NCBI GenBank assembly: GCA_018902385.1
Contig: JABSSW010000009.1
Location: 434,001 to 498,000 of the forward strand
Reading direction: 5' to 3'
DNA length: 64,000 bases
Source: Physcia stellaris
Lineage: Eukaryota > Ascomycota > Lecanoromycetes > Caliciales > Physciaceae
In this document: one piece after another, positions 32,385 to 42,809 of the stretch
Position numbering within the stretch: the stretch's first letter is position 1
How the letters are laid out: each line of letters starts with the position of its first letter
The notes under the pieces: model-generated
Database searches by the model: none
The model's input: only the letters and a program-made list of their open reading frames with translations
What the model was told of the DNA's origin: nothing
Translations under genes and position numbers: made by a program

Positions 32385-34361
32385 ATGAGTCGCCGCACGC
32401 CCTCCACCTCCTATGCATTCACGGCGCCCAAAAGAATCATGAGAAAAGCCCAGCTGCTCAGCATCCTTGCAATATGCAGCTTTATAACTTTCACGCTGAT
32501 ACTAATAAAGCATAAAAACGATCACATTCCTCACGCGCCCTCCGCTGTACCAATTGATCCAGCACTACTAGACCCGACAAAGCCTTTACCTCCATCAACC
32601 GCGGACACGCATCCAATTTTCGAGCTGATAAATAAGGCACATGATGAAGATGCGAAGGTCAGAGAGAGACAGTCAGCAACTCTCTCTGCGGCTGTGGCGG
32701 AGTACAGAAGGAGATATAAGATTCCCCCGCCTCCGAACTTCGACAAATGGTACGAATTTGCGAAATCCAAGGGCGTACAGCTCATTGACGAATATGACAC
32801 GATATACCACTCTCTGCTTCCGTTCTGGGCTTTGAAACCATCTGTGATAAGAGGGAGAGCAAAGGAGGCACTAGGCTTCGACAATGCGTTGATGGGTCTG
32901 ACTGTCAGGGATGGGCAAGTAATCAGCGCTGCGGGCGGAGGCGAATGGCAACAGACTTCTACAACCGGCATGGTGAAGGACTTTGTAAAGCATCTACCCG
33001 ACATGGATCTACCGTTCAATGTCCATGACGAGCCCCGGGTTATCGTACCGCATGATGACCTGAGCCGGCTCGTGGCTGTTGCAAAGGACAAGAGTATGCC
33101 CGTGGCCTTCACCAACCCTTCACCAAAGAACACCTGGTCACCTAGACCCTCCGATGTGGACGACGGCACCAAGCACTACGAAGTGCAAACCACACGGTTC
33201 AACAAGTTCGCCCATCAGCCGACCTGGACAAATTCAAGAATCTCCTGCTCGCCCGACAGTCCCTCCCGAGCGCTCGACGAGAATGACATGCACGACGACA
33301 ACAAATCCTTCACCTTCTCTTCGCTAGGCTTCATATCGAACAAAACCGCCTTCTCCGACATCTGCCTCTCCCCTTCCCTCCGCAATCGTTTTGGCTTCTT
33401 CAACCGACCCAACGCCTACAACATCGTCCACGACCTCTTCCCCATCTTCTCCCAGAGCAAGATCAGTTCCTACCAAGACATCCTGTACCCCTCCCCCTGG
33501 TACTGGTCCGACAAAGTCGCCTACAAAGAGTCCGACGACTACGACTGGGAAAAGAAGGAAGACAAGATGTACTGGCGGGGTTCCACAACGGGTGGTTTCT
33601 CCCGCGACGGCGGCTGGCGGCGCCAACACCGACAGCTCTTCGTCGAGAAGATAAACGACCTCAACCCAGCCAAAATACTGCAGAACCAAAGCTCCAGCGC
33701 CACGGCGGCGGACTGGCGCGAGAAGGAAGTCCCGCGCCCGCAATACGCCGATCTCTTCGACGTCAAGTTCTCACACATCGGCCAATGCGACCCGGGCGAC
33801 TGCGATGCGCAGAAAGAATACTTCGAGGTCGTGAAGCCGGCCAAGCAGCACGACGCGTGGCAATACAAGTATTTGCTCGACATCGATGGGAATGCGTTCA
33901 GTGGTCGCTTTTACGCGTTTTTGAAGAGTAAGAGCTTGGTGTACAAGATGGCGCTGTTTAGGGAGTGGCATGAGGAGTGGCTTAGGCCTTGGGTGCATTA
34001 TATCCCGCTCAGCTCCAGGGGGGAGGAGTATGTCGAGGCGGTAAGGTATTTTCACGAGGAGGCTATGGGCAAAGTGCAGGGGGTGAGGATCGCGAATCAG
34101 GGGAGGGAGTGGGCGGGGAAGGTGCTGAGGAATGAGGATTTCGAGGTCTGGTTCTTTAGATTGTTGTTGGAGTATGTGTTCCCTCCTCTCTCTCTTCTTT
34201 TGCCCCTTTTGCTATCTTTTTTCCCTTTTCTACTAATCTTTGAGCGGCCTGCAACCTTTTTCACGCTGGTCCAAAAAAGAAAAGTGACTAACAACCTCAC
34301 GAACAGATACGGGAGACTCATCGACGATAATCGAGAGACGATCGGCTTCGGCGTCTCATAA
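32385..34361 (+). CDS. CAP10-like glycosyltransferase (GT90 family)
   Basis: Exon 1 is 32385-34171, exon 2 is 34307-34361; protein 613 aa. Residues about 20-42 (QLLSILAICSFITFTLILIK) form a type II membrane anchor, so the enzyme probably faces the Golgi lumen. A stem follows. The catalytic CAP10/DUF821 region carries MYWRGSTTGGFSRDGGWRRQ, HRQLFVEKIND, YKYLLDIDGNAFSGRFYAFL, LKSKSLVYKMALFREWHEEW and RPWVHYIPLS, then RIANQGREWAGKVLRNED. The family includes fungal capsule xylosyltransferases and animal protein O-glucosyltransferases; the donor sugar here is unknown. The intron (GTATGT ... GACTAAC ... AACAG) is 135 nt, free of stops and in frame. Leaving it in would add 45 residues with a false hydrophobic stretch. 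Confidence 0.88.
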   Translation: MSRRTPSTSYAFTAPKRIMRKAQLLSILAICSFITFTLILIKHKNDHIPHAPSAVPIDPALLDPTKPLPPSTADTHPIFELINKAHDEDAKVRERQSATLSAAVAEYRRRYKIPPPPNFDKWYEFAKSKGVQLIDEYDTIYHSLLPFWALKPSVIRGRAKEALGFDNALMGLTVRDGQVISAAGGGEWQQTSTTGMVKDFVKHLPDMDLPFNVHDEPRVIVPHDDLSRLVAVAKDKSMPVAFTNPSPKNTWSPRPSDVDDGTKHYEVQTTRFNKFAHQPTWTNSRISCSPDSPSRALDENDMHDDNKSFTFSSLGFISNKTAFSDICLSPSLRNRFGFFNRPNAYNIVHDLFPIFSQSKISSYQDILYPSPWYWSDKVAYKESDDYDWEKKEDKMYWRGSTTGGFSRDGGWRRQHRQLFVEKINDLNPAKILQNQSSSATAADWREKEVPRPQYADLFDVKFSHIGQCDPGDCDAQKEYFEVVKPAKQHDAWQYKYLLDIDGNAFSGRFYAFLKSKSLVYKMALFREWHEEWLRPWVHYIPLSSRGEEYVEAVRYFHEEAMGKVQGVRIANQGREWAGKVLRNEDFEVWFFRLLLEYVFPPLSLLLPLLLSFFPFLLIFERPATFFTLVQKRKVTNNLTNRYGRLIDDNRETIGFGVS

Positions 34362-35422
34362 AATAGGCTGGCTGTTCCATATTGCATAGAGCACATACCA
34401 AAACGCATACACATATCCATCGAAAGGGCATTGCGGCGGCGTCAGCGCTTTTCTTCATTGCATAAAGCTTGAGGTTATGTGCAGGGAGGTGTACAGAAGG
34501 GGATATCTACAGCAGAAGTGAGGGTGTAGATATGTAAATTATTTGCAGCGTTGACATATTCTATGCTTCCTTCTACGTTCTCACTCAAGAATTACACGAG
34601 AAGTAAGGAGTGGAATTAGGGGATTGTGAATGAGGGGGCTTGTGAAGTGGATTTGCTCCTCGCTATATTTTGCGTTTGGTGTTCAGTGTGACTCCGTAGT
34701 ACCGACCGATTTCTTTTTTTTTCTTTGGCGTTTTAACTGAGATCGGATGGATGGCTTCAGGGGTACTTTATTCCCAATTCGTTCTCTCTCGTTTGGAAAG
34801 ACTATGTACCCCTGGCAGGGCATCTGCGTTCGTCCATCTCCACAATCGTTTCTTCCCAATCGCCGACTACCAAGGATTCTCCTCAGGTGGTCCGAGAGGA
34901 GCGTGGAGAGTCCAAGGTATATACCTAGGTATGGAACAAGATTTCGAGTGTATACTTGCTGAAATTGTTGAATGCTATCAAAGAGCTACGTACATGATTT
35001 CTACCTATCTAGCGAGACATTTGAGAGAGCTGCGTGTGCTGCTAAAGGAACTAAGACCAGAACCCAGATCCCCGGCAAATCCAAACAGCTATGATAAAGA
35101 TGTAGAGATATATATTGAGGACGCTCCACGGATCAAACACTTACCGAGCTGAAATCCCAGAAAGTTTGAGAACGCCTGTAGCTCCAGTTGTATGTAGCCT
35201 TGGCTTTGGTTTCTCCTTCTTCTTCCGGAAGCGTTGTAGCCATCTCTCGTCTCCCATCTCCGCATTGTATTCTTCCGTCCCTTCATATAATCTCATCCAA
35301 GCGTAATCGTCAGCAACATACCAGCCCACCCCAGCAATAACATTCCCGATCCCGATATCCACGTCGCGCGCCTCCCATACCCCTTCACCAGTCCCAGCAG
35401 ACACAGCCGCGAACTCCAAAAC
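34362..35422. other. Convergent intergenic region
   Basis: 3' UTRs of GT90 and the F-box gene. Overlapping frames at 34747-35152 show mild protein-like composition but no motif and no confirmed partner exon; not called. Confidence 0.5.
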
Positions 35423-37525
35423 TCACATAACAGCACACCCCCCACTCCTAGCCCTCCGCCTGCCACCCCTCGGCCCCCCCTCCTCCTCATCAGCATGCAC
35501 CATAGCCGCGTCCCTGGCCCTGCGTCTCCTCCTCCTCGCCCCCGCGCCCGTCGCCCCAGCCTCTTCACTCGCAACCATATAATCGCCCCACTTCCTCTCC
35601 AGCCGCTCCGCAGCTCGACAATCGCCCTTGAGCACACGCTTCGTATGCTCATTCACCGTATCCTGATACCCGTAGAAGCATTTCAGACTAATGATGCTGC
35701 GGCGATGCGGTTCCGCGTTGCGGGACAGGATCTCGCGCACGCCGGTCCAGGTCACGTTCGCGCAGTCGTAGGCCACGAGCGTGAGTGTGATTTCTGGCTT
35801 TTGGGCTGCGGGCGGCAGGGTGGGGCACGCGCGGTCGCGGAGACGGAGCTGAGCGGCTGCTTCGACGAGGGAGAGGTCTGAGATGCGGGTGTTGTCCATG
35901 ATCAGGCTGTGGAGGGAGGGGCATGCTTTGATGAGCGGTAGCATGCCCGTGTCGGAGAAGGATTCGCAGTAGCTGGCGTTGAGGTGCTGGAGGCGGAGTG
36001 CGCAAGGGGAAGTGGCGAGGTTCTGAAGGGTGACGTTTGTGAGGTCTTCGAGTTCTTCGAGATCAAGGTGTGTAAGATTGGGGATCGTGGGAAGAAGAGT
36101 GGTCAGGCTGGCGTCGGTCACAGCGAGGAGGGTGAGTTGAAGGCCGCAAAGGTGAGGGACGTTATGTGCGAGGGACTGGATGCCGATATCTGTCAAGTTG
36201 TCGCAACGACTAAAGTCGATGTGACGAAGAGCCCGCGGAGGAACCATGGGTCGGTCGGTCAACGGGTCAATCTCGGGATCCCGCCCTTGGATGAGGAGTT
36301 TGAGGGATTCGTCGTCGAGGTCGTCACAGCGACATACAACGAGCCTTTCCAATCTGTTCGTTTCGAAGAGACTAAGGAGAAATATCGGGTCATCGAAGCC
36401 CTTGATTTCGCCGGCCCGAAGGTCTGTGAGCTTAGGACATGACTGGACGACTTTATGCAAACCGGAAGTAGTGACTTTTCGGCACCAAGAGACATTCAAG
36501 TGCTGTAGTTGTGGACAACACCGAGCAATGATTTCCATGGTACTATTATTGATTTCCAACAGCCCGGACACATTGATATGAACCAAGCGAGAATTGCGCA
36601 GCAAAAAGAAGTGTATGGTGCTTTCGTCGATCCTGCATCCTTCGAGCGAGAGATTCTCAAGGTTTTGGCACAAGTTTGATAGTTTCTGGCCCTCATACTT
36701 CCACTTTTTTTCCATTTGTACACAGCCTCTCAGATTGAGGTCTTTGATGAACGGTCCACCTGCAGTCAAGAGCTTGACAAGCGATGCACTCGAAATTTGC
36801 CGATAGAAAGTCTCAGTATTAATAATCATCCACAATTGGCCGTCGAAGCACATTTTGCGCCATGCTTTGGAGACCATCGAGCATCTGACAATCTGTTTCG
36901 GGCTCAAGAAGGACAGTATCTGGACCTTGATCTCGTGTGGCATCTCGTCCCAAAAATCGAAATTTGCCCTCTTTCTCAATTGCTTTACTTTCACAATCGC
37001 TCCAGGGATCGAGATCATTTGCTCTGCCATCAAAGCAGATGGATATGAGACCTGGGCATCTTTCGCGGCAGTGCGTACCTCTTCGGGTAAAGGCACACTG
37101 GTCAGGCCTTGTGGGAAGTATCCTGTGGAGTCATTCCCATTGACAAGCCGCACACGCACCCTCGAGTCGTGAATGAAGGAATCTGTGCAAGGTGTCCCGG
37201 CCACAGATGTTGGCGCAGTCGAGAATCCAGCTGACGATTGCGAAGAGTATGAATGCCCATATGAATGCCCTTGAGAGAAGGTAGGCGAGGTCAGGGAGAC
37301 ACAGGACATTGATGCTTTGTTCCCCGTCCTATAACTAGAAGGCGATGCTCGCCCTAGCTTTGCCAGAGATGGGGTGGATGAGATTCTCTGTAAACTTTGC
37401 AGTATCCGCTGCCTTCCCTTAAGCTTTGGGGGATGCTCAAATGGGAGTGGGTCCGCTGCATGCTGACTTGTGGGTGTCATTGCCCCAGGCGACTCGGTCA
37501 TGCTTTCCGGAGCGACCTGAGACAT
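35423..37525 (-). CDS. F-box/LRR protein with C-terminal CaaX box
   Basis: Intronless, 700 aa. A Ser-rich disordered N-terminus is followed by an F-box at about residues 190-232 (FWDEMPHEIKVQILSFLSPK, QIVRCSMVSKAWRKMC) and then a long series of cysteine-containing leucine-rich repeats from about 250 to 600, for example NLENLSLEGCRIDE, LQHLNVSWCRKVTTSGLHKV and LRHIDFSRCDNLTDIGIQSL. By family knowledge the F-box binds Skp1 in an SCF ubiquitin ligase and the LRRs bind the substrate. After a basic, Arg-rich tail the protein ends SGGCAVM: Cys, two aliphatic residues, Met, a textbook farnesylation motif. Mammalian FBXL2 and FBXL20 end in similar prenylation signals. Membrane attachment is therefore a reasonable inference. 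Substrates are unknown. Confidence 0.88.
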   Translation of the reverse strand: MSQVAPESMTESPGAMTPTSQHAADPLPFEHPPKLKGRQRILQSLQRISSTPSLAKLGRASPSSYRTGNKASMSCVSLTSPTFSQGHSYGHSYSSQSSAGFSTAPTSVAGTPCTDSFIHDSRVRVRLVNGNDSTGYFPQGLTSVPLPEEVRTAAKDAQVSYPSALMAEQMISIPGAIVKVKQLRKRANFDFWDEMPHEIKVQILSFLSPKQIVRCSMVSKAWRKMCFDGQLWMIINTETFYRQISSASLVKLLTAGGPFIKDLNLRGCVQMEKKWKYEGQKLSNLCQNLENLSLEGCRIDESTIHFFLLRNSRLVHINVSGLLEINNSTMEIIARCCPQLQHLNVSWCRKVTTSGLHKVVQSCPKLTDLRAGEIKGFDDPIFLLSLFETNRLERLVVCRCDDLDDESLKLLIQGRDPEIDPLTDRPMVPPRALRHIDFSRCDNLTDIGIQSLAHNVPHLCGLQLTLLAVTDASLTTLLPTIPNLTHLDLEELEDLTNVTLQNLATSPCALRLQHLNASYCESFSDTGMLPLIKACPSLHSLIMDNTRISDLSLVEAAAQLRLRDRACPTLPPAAQKPEITLTLVAYDCANVTWTGVREILSRNAEPHRRSIISLKCFYGYQDTVNEHTKRVLKGDCRAAERLERKWGDYMVASEEAGATGAGARRRRRRARDAAMVHADEEEGGPRGGRRRARSGGCAVM

Positions 37526-39017
37526 GATTAAGGTTGCGTTTCCAAGCTTGGAGAATCCTCAGGCTCCGGGGTTATTGGATAGAATGACGGCCAGTTGCGG
37601 AGCGAAAAGTGGTAACGACAGAAGGGTCCTGCAGACGCAGGTCACAGATCAAAAAGGTCTGCTGCGCAATTGGAAGTACTGGAGAAGACTATCGGGCATT
37701 CAAAGGCAGGATGATGTCGCGGATGCTGCGCTGGGGAGGATGATTGCAAGCCCGTCTATGATGGTGGGTCCCGTGGTCAGCCTCGTGCCAATGCAGAAGA
37801 GCACATGTTACGATGAGGGCAAACATACCAGCGCGGCTGCAGTTGCAGCAGAGGGCACGGAAGAGCTTGTCCGCTTGCACGCAAATGACCTTGATCTCGC
37901 TGTCGTCGTCTTTCTTGCTCGGTCTTGGAATGTAGAGAGTAAGGCGATGGACAGCTATCGGTCAGCTTATCGATTGGGTTATCTATCGCGGGGTTCAAGC
38001 TTCGGCTTGGCGCAGTCGCAGAAGGCTTGTCCCTGAGAAGAGAGCTTGGACGGTTCCAGAGAAAGCGAAGTCGAGGTGATAATGGCAAAGGGGCCTCTGT
38101 TGGTCAAGAGGTAGGAGGTCGAGAGAGTGCAGTGAGCTGTCAGGTCATGATCCCGATGGAACGGTGCTCAAGCATCCTTATGCAGCCGATGCAAGGGTCT
38201 CAATCTAGCCTCGCTAACGAGTAACCCCGCCTTGCCCACTCAAAACACTCCAAACCCAAGGAACTTACCGAGCTTCAAGTATCATGCTATCATCGGTAGG
38301 TAGGTGCAATACCATCCAAGTACGAACACTATCTCACTCAGCCTCTGAATCAATATCCTCTTTATCGTTATTATCCAGAATGGCAGAATCTTACTCTAGA
38401 TGCAAACGCATATAAGCTCGAGAGGGAAAACCGCGCGATTTTCGACATCCAGGTCAGGCGTCCTGGCTCCAGGTAGGGCTAGGCTCGCGCAGCTAGCGGC
38501 CTCTAGAGGGTTTGCTATCAGTTCTCACAACTGCCTATGCGGCTTGTGGCATGAGAAAGGCCATCCAAGCCTTGGAATATCACACTGTTCTCCGTCAATC
38601 TCAGTCCGTTGAAAGTTGCCTTCCGAATTATCATCTTCGTCTTCCCACGTTCCTTCGGCCTCTCGAAGTCGAAGCTTTCTAGATTGACTTCCGTTACCAA
38701 TTAGCTTTCAGCTTCCGAGCGGGCGTTTTAGTGTTTCCACGTCACCCAAACTAAACATCGATCTGGGCCCTGAGGAGCACTACCTTACCTTAAGGTAAAG
38801 TACCTTAATGTACCTTATCTACTAGACCTCTCCTTCACCTCGTAACCATTTAATTACTATTGGGATCCATCTTCTTGGAAACAGCCTTGACTGGAAAGTC
38901 AATTTGGTATTGTTCTCTGTGTCGATAGACGGCACTACAGCCTTGTTATGTGCTGCGTCTTTCAAAGTGCGAGCAGGAACGGCCAGGGTTCTAGCCTGAC
39001 TTGATCAATATCCTCCA
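37526..39017. promoter_or_regulatory. Divergent intergenic region, F-box gene / Zn2Cys6 gene
   Basis: About 1.5 kb between divergent genes. A 170-codon frame at 37524-38036 starts on the F-box start site and lacks protein-like features. At about 38783-38820 there is a cluster of TACCTT/AAGGTA motifs, including the perfect palindrome TACCTTAAGGTA. No site is assigned to a known factor. Confidence 0.45.
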
Positions 39018-40998
39018 ATGCAGGGCGTGCTCAGCTTCTCCGATGCTGCGCCCAGCATTGCACGTCGTCCTCGACCCACGAAAGCATGTACCAGGTGCCG
39101 GAATCGGAGGGTGCGGATAGCGCAGTGGGCTGAGAAGTACTCGTCTAACGAATAATCAGGTCAAGTGTGACTGTATACATCCCGTCTGCTCCGAATGCTC
39201 GAAACGTAAGCTTTCGTGCCAGTATCAGGCCGACGCTTCTGCTAGTAAACCAGGCCAATCTCGAACATTCTCGTCTGAACAACCTCTTGAGACCAAGGGT
39301 CCAGAGGTGACGGAAAAGAACGAAGATGATCCGGATTATTCATGTCAATTCGCCGGAGACACGCTGTCAATCCTAAATGACACTGACGAGGTAAACACTG
39401 CGAATACGATGTTGCATAGAACCAGCTGACAAACCTTTCAGACGACAAATGAGGACGTAAAGATACTCAAAGATTTCGACCGACAAATGTCCCAACTTGA
39501 TTTGGGCTCCAATGTCAGCCAATATCTGATTGACATTATGCAGTCGCTGCCTCCGCATGATGATTGTTGGCGGTTCTTTCAGGCTTTCAAGTTCCGCGTC
39601 CACCCTGTCGTCCCGATCTTGCATCTCCCTACACTAGAAAGAATGATGCTCGACTTCTGGAAAGCCTTTCCATTCTCAATGCACGGTGACACGATAGCAT
39701 TGTTATTGGCAGTCACCTACTGCGGACTCGTTAGTTTAGCCGAGGAGCGGTATTTCGAATTGTCTACGGCTTTATACTCGTCCTATGAGAGGTTGATGAA
39801 GTCATATGACTTTCCTGCCGATTTTACAAAGTCTACACTCCCCCTTCTGCAATCCTATGTGTTAGTCAATACTTGTAGAGCAAGCCAGACTGAGCCAATA
39901 GCTTCTTTCGGGTTCCTTCCTTCGACTGTCCGTGTAGCTCAAGCTCTTAAACTGCACGTTGAGGGCAAATCCGATAGCGCGGTCAATTCCGAATTACACC
40001 GAAGGCTCTGGTGGCATCTAGTCTACCTAGATGTGGAAGCTTCCCTGTTGAGTGGTTTACCAAATCTAATTCACGAAGATGATTACAGCACTAAGATGCC
40101 GTCCGAACTGTATGAGCAGACAATGGCTGGTGTGCTTACTTCTGCAATTGGAGATCCGAAATCACCCATGATGATTGCCGTGAGGAGTAGATGGCATTGG
40201 GCTCGATACATGCGGAAATGGCGAAAAAGACCAGCAAGTGACATGGAATTTGGGCTATTCGAAGAAACCATCAATGATCTCTTATCCAACATTCCAGATA
40301 CGCAGGAAAATAGCGGGCCACGCGGATACGTTAGTCTGCAGCTTGACCGAGCAATCTGCTACAAACCCCAGCATTTTATCCGCGAGAAGTCTATAAAGTA
40401 TATCAAGTGTGGTGACAAAGTCCTCACATCATGTCGCTTCTATCTTGCAAAGTTTTCTGTTCTGTCTCGATCGTTTGCACAAAATGGGCTTCAATGGTTT
40501 GTACCAGGCTTCATCCATCCTCTTCAACCAATGGTGATACTTCTACTTCACCTCACAACGTGTGGCAGCCTAGGCTATGAGGAGACTCTGCAAACTCGAC
40601 AACTGTTAGACGCAAGCTTTAGACTAGTAGGTAATCGAATATCTCAAGGGCGAGTAGTCTCATCTAATTCAAACACCGAAAAGTCGAAGGGAAGATCGGA
40701 GAAAGCTAACCTTATCTACTGTCTACTTGCGAAGTTGAAAACGAGAACGTACGAGCGTGCAGGATGGTACGATCAATATGACGACAGCAGCAGCGGCTGT
40801 CCGATCAGAAATTTGTCAGAAGCCATTCAGACAGCAACGGCTCCTTTTGTAGCTGAAACAGTCCTTAACAACGATAATCCAGAGAAAGATTTGACAATCG
40901 AAGCTGTTCAAAGCCTCGATGTACCAATGGATACGGCTATCGGGGAAGAATGGGACGGCTTTATCGAAGATTTCCTAGAACCGAACATGATCGAGTAA
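39018..40998 (+). CDS. Zn2Cys6 fungal transcription factor
   Basis: Three exons: 39018-39110, 39160-39390 and 39442-40998, giving 626 aa. The zinc cluster is split by intron 1: ACTRCRNRR then VKCDCIHPVCSECSKRKLSC, spacing C-x2-C-x6-C-x6-C-x2-C-x6-C, with one extra Cys in the central loop. From about residue 130 a fungal-specific transcription factor domain follows (FFQAFKFRVHPVVPILHLPT, ALKLHVEGKSD, ELHRRLWWHLVYLDVEASLL, SGLPNLIHEDDY). The C-terminal tail is acidic (EEWDGFIEDFLEPNMIE) and could activate transcription. Target genes are unknown; the adjacent NmrA-like gene is convergent rather than divergent. Confidence 0.87.
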
Positions 40999-41387
40999 AC
41001 CTGCAATACTATGCCAACAAGCGTTAGTGGTCGAACGCCGCACTTGACACACCGTTATGACTGTTTTGTGGAAGATACTGATATCCAACGGCCAGGCATT
41101 GTGTGATTGTATTTTGCTGATCGGGCATGGTTTCTGCTGCCAGCTTTGAACAAGCGCATACCTGTGCCCATATCCAGAAATCGCTGGTATAGGAAACTGA
41201 CATCATTCTGTGCTACTTCACAGGGATAAGAACCTTTCAAAATGAATGTTCGAAGTCTCATCTGGCCCAGTACTTCGGATACTATTTTACCGATTTCATT
41301 TGTCTACTATAAGCCTTTCCAAATTCTACATCTTTTCGTGTCTTTGCCTGTCTTGCTCGCTGTGGCGTAGATCGAATCTAGCTGCAT
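40999..41387. other. Convergent intergenic region
   Basis: 3' UTRs of the Zn2Cys6 factor and the NmrA-like gene; short frames only, nothing recognised. Confidence 0.5.
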
Positions 41388-42516
41388 TCAAAAGCCGTTC
41401 TTCTGGAAGAATTGCTCTAGAGTCGTTGGCTTGTGATCTAAGATCTAAGCAATTTATGTCAGCATTCTTTTCTTGTCCCACTGACGTATTGAGAACAGGC
41501 ATACCTTGAGCGATTCTACCAACGCTTCCTCTGCTCCAGGACCATAGTATGCGTATTCTTTCATGAACATCATAGTCTGCGTCAGCTCCTCCGCTATCTC
41601 GGCTGGCAAAAAGCTCTTGAACACTTCATCCGGCAGTTCTTGATACTTAACCTTCTTTCCTGATACCTTTTCAATCGTAGACACGATCTGCTCTACGGTG
41701 TACCAGTCAGTTGCTCCAAAGACGCGTTGTCCAAGCAGCCTCGAAGGTTGAAGCAGGATCCCCGCGACGAATTTTCCGGTGTCGTCTGTATCAAATAACG
41801 GCATTCTGTCTCGAGGACTCAAATTCCATCCCAGAGTATACCCATCGTCGCTCTGGGAAGCATTCATTAGTGCCGTTCCCAACAGTCTACCATTGGAGGA
41901 ATTACCTTCTGCATTGCGCCTGGAATGTTGGACATGTACGCACCCGCGAACAGAAAGGTCGCTGGTACGCCTATTGAGCGAGCGTATTCTTCGACTTCTG
42001 CTTTCGAATCAAAGTGGGCCATATGTGCCAGTTTCCCCTCGCTGACTGTAAAAAGTATTAAAAAAGTCAAACCAAGCATTTCACACAATTGTACTTTTCG
42101 TCGCATGTGCGAGAGAGGACCAGATGAAAGGCTTGACACCTGCATCCTTGCAAGCATCGGCTATGTTTTTGCCCTGAGCAAGCTCTCCTTCTTTGGTGAA
42201 GATACTCCAGACTGTGGGGTACTCGTCAGCATACTAGTCTCAGGATTGCAAACAGAGAAAATCTTATACAATCGGTAACTCCGAAGACGACTTGCGATCC
42301 TGCTACAGCCGTATGGACCGACTTCTTGTCATTCAAGTCCGCTGCGACGACCTCAACGCCTTTCTTCTTCAAGGCTTCTGCGGCAGGCTTGGATGGATCC
42401 CGAGTCACGGCACGGATCTTGTACTGCGAGGAAAGAGAGGGATGTGCTAGGATGGTCTCCACGACCGATTCACCTTGCTTGCCGGTAGCGCCAAATACTG
42501 TCAAGAGCTGGGCCAT
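41388..42516 (-). CDS. NmrA-like NAD(P)-binding protein
   Basis: Five exons on the minus strand: 42516-42270, 42211-42095, 42045-41906, 41852-41505 and 41444-41388. They sum to 909 nt (302 aa), the normal size for the family. The N-terminus MAQLLTVFGATGKQGESVVE has the Rossmann GATGxQG dinucleotide motif and continues YKIRAVTRDPSKPAAEALKK. The junctions read VFGVTD-FWSIFTKEGE, AHATK-ISEGKLAHMAHFDSK, GAMQK-SDDGYTLGWNL and LK-ILDHKPTTLEQFFQ, all smooth for the family. NmrA/HSCARG proteins are atypical short-chain dehydrogenases that often bind NAD(P) to sense redox state rather than catalyse. A specific role here cannot be assigned. An upstream in-frame ATG at 42552 adds 12 residues. It is the last intact gene before the AT-rich block, whose edge is only about 300 bp from its start. 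Confidence 0.9.
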
Positions 42517-42809
42517 GGCGCTGTCTGTGATCGTATGTGATGGGATTGACAAAGATGTTCTGATACAATGAGGATGTATGTGGTGGAGAATGATGGGCCA
42601 TCCAGGATTGGTGAGGATGGAGACCTGTTATATACATCTTCAGGTACAGAACAGCTATCTCTGAATGTGACTTCTGAATATTTCCAATTGCCTGTGTATC
42701 ATGATTACCAATGAGCCGCAGTGATTGCTAGACAAGGGGACTGCCTCGCACGAAACTAAGAGGTTTGGGTAAACCTGATGTTTTTGCAGTGGCGCAGTCT
42801 CGAGCCAAG

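Noticed and set aside
37524-38036. 170-codon plus-strand frame upstream of the F-box gene
   Set aside because: Starts over the F-box gene's own start, lies in a divergent promoter and lacks protein-like features.
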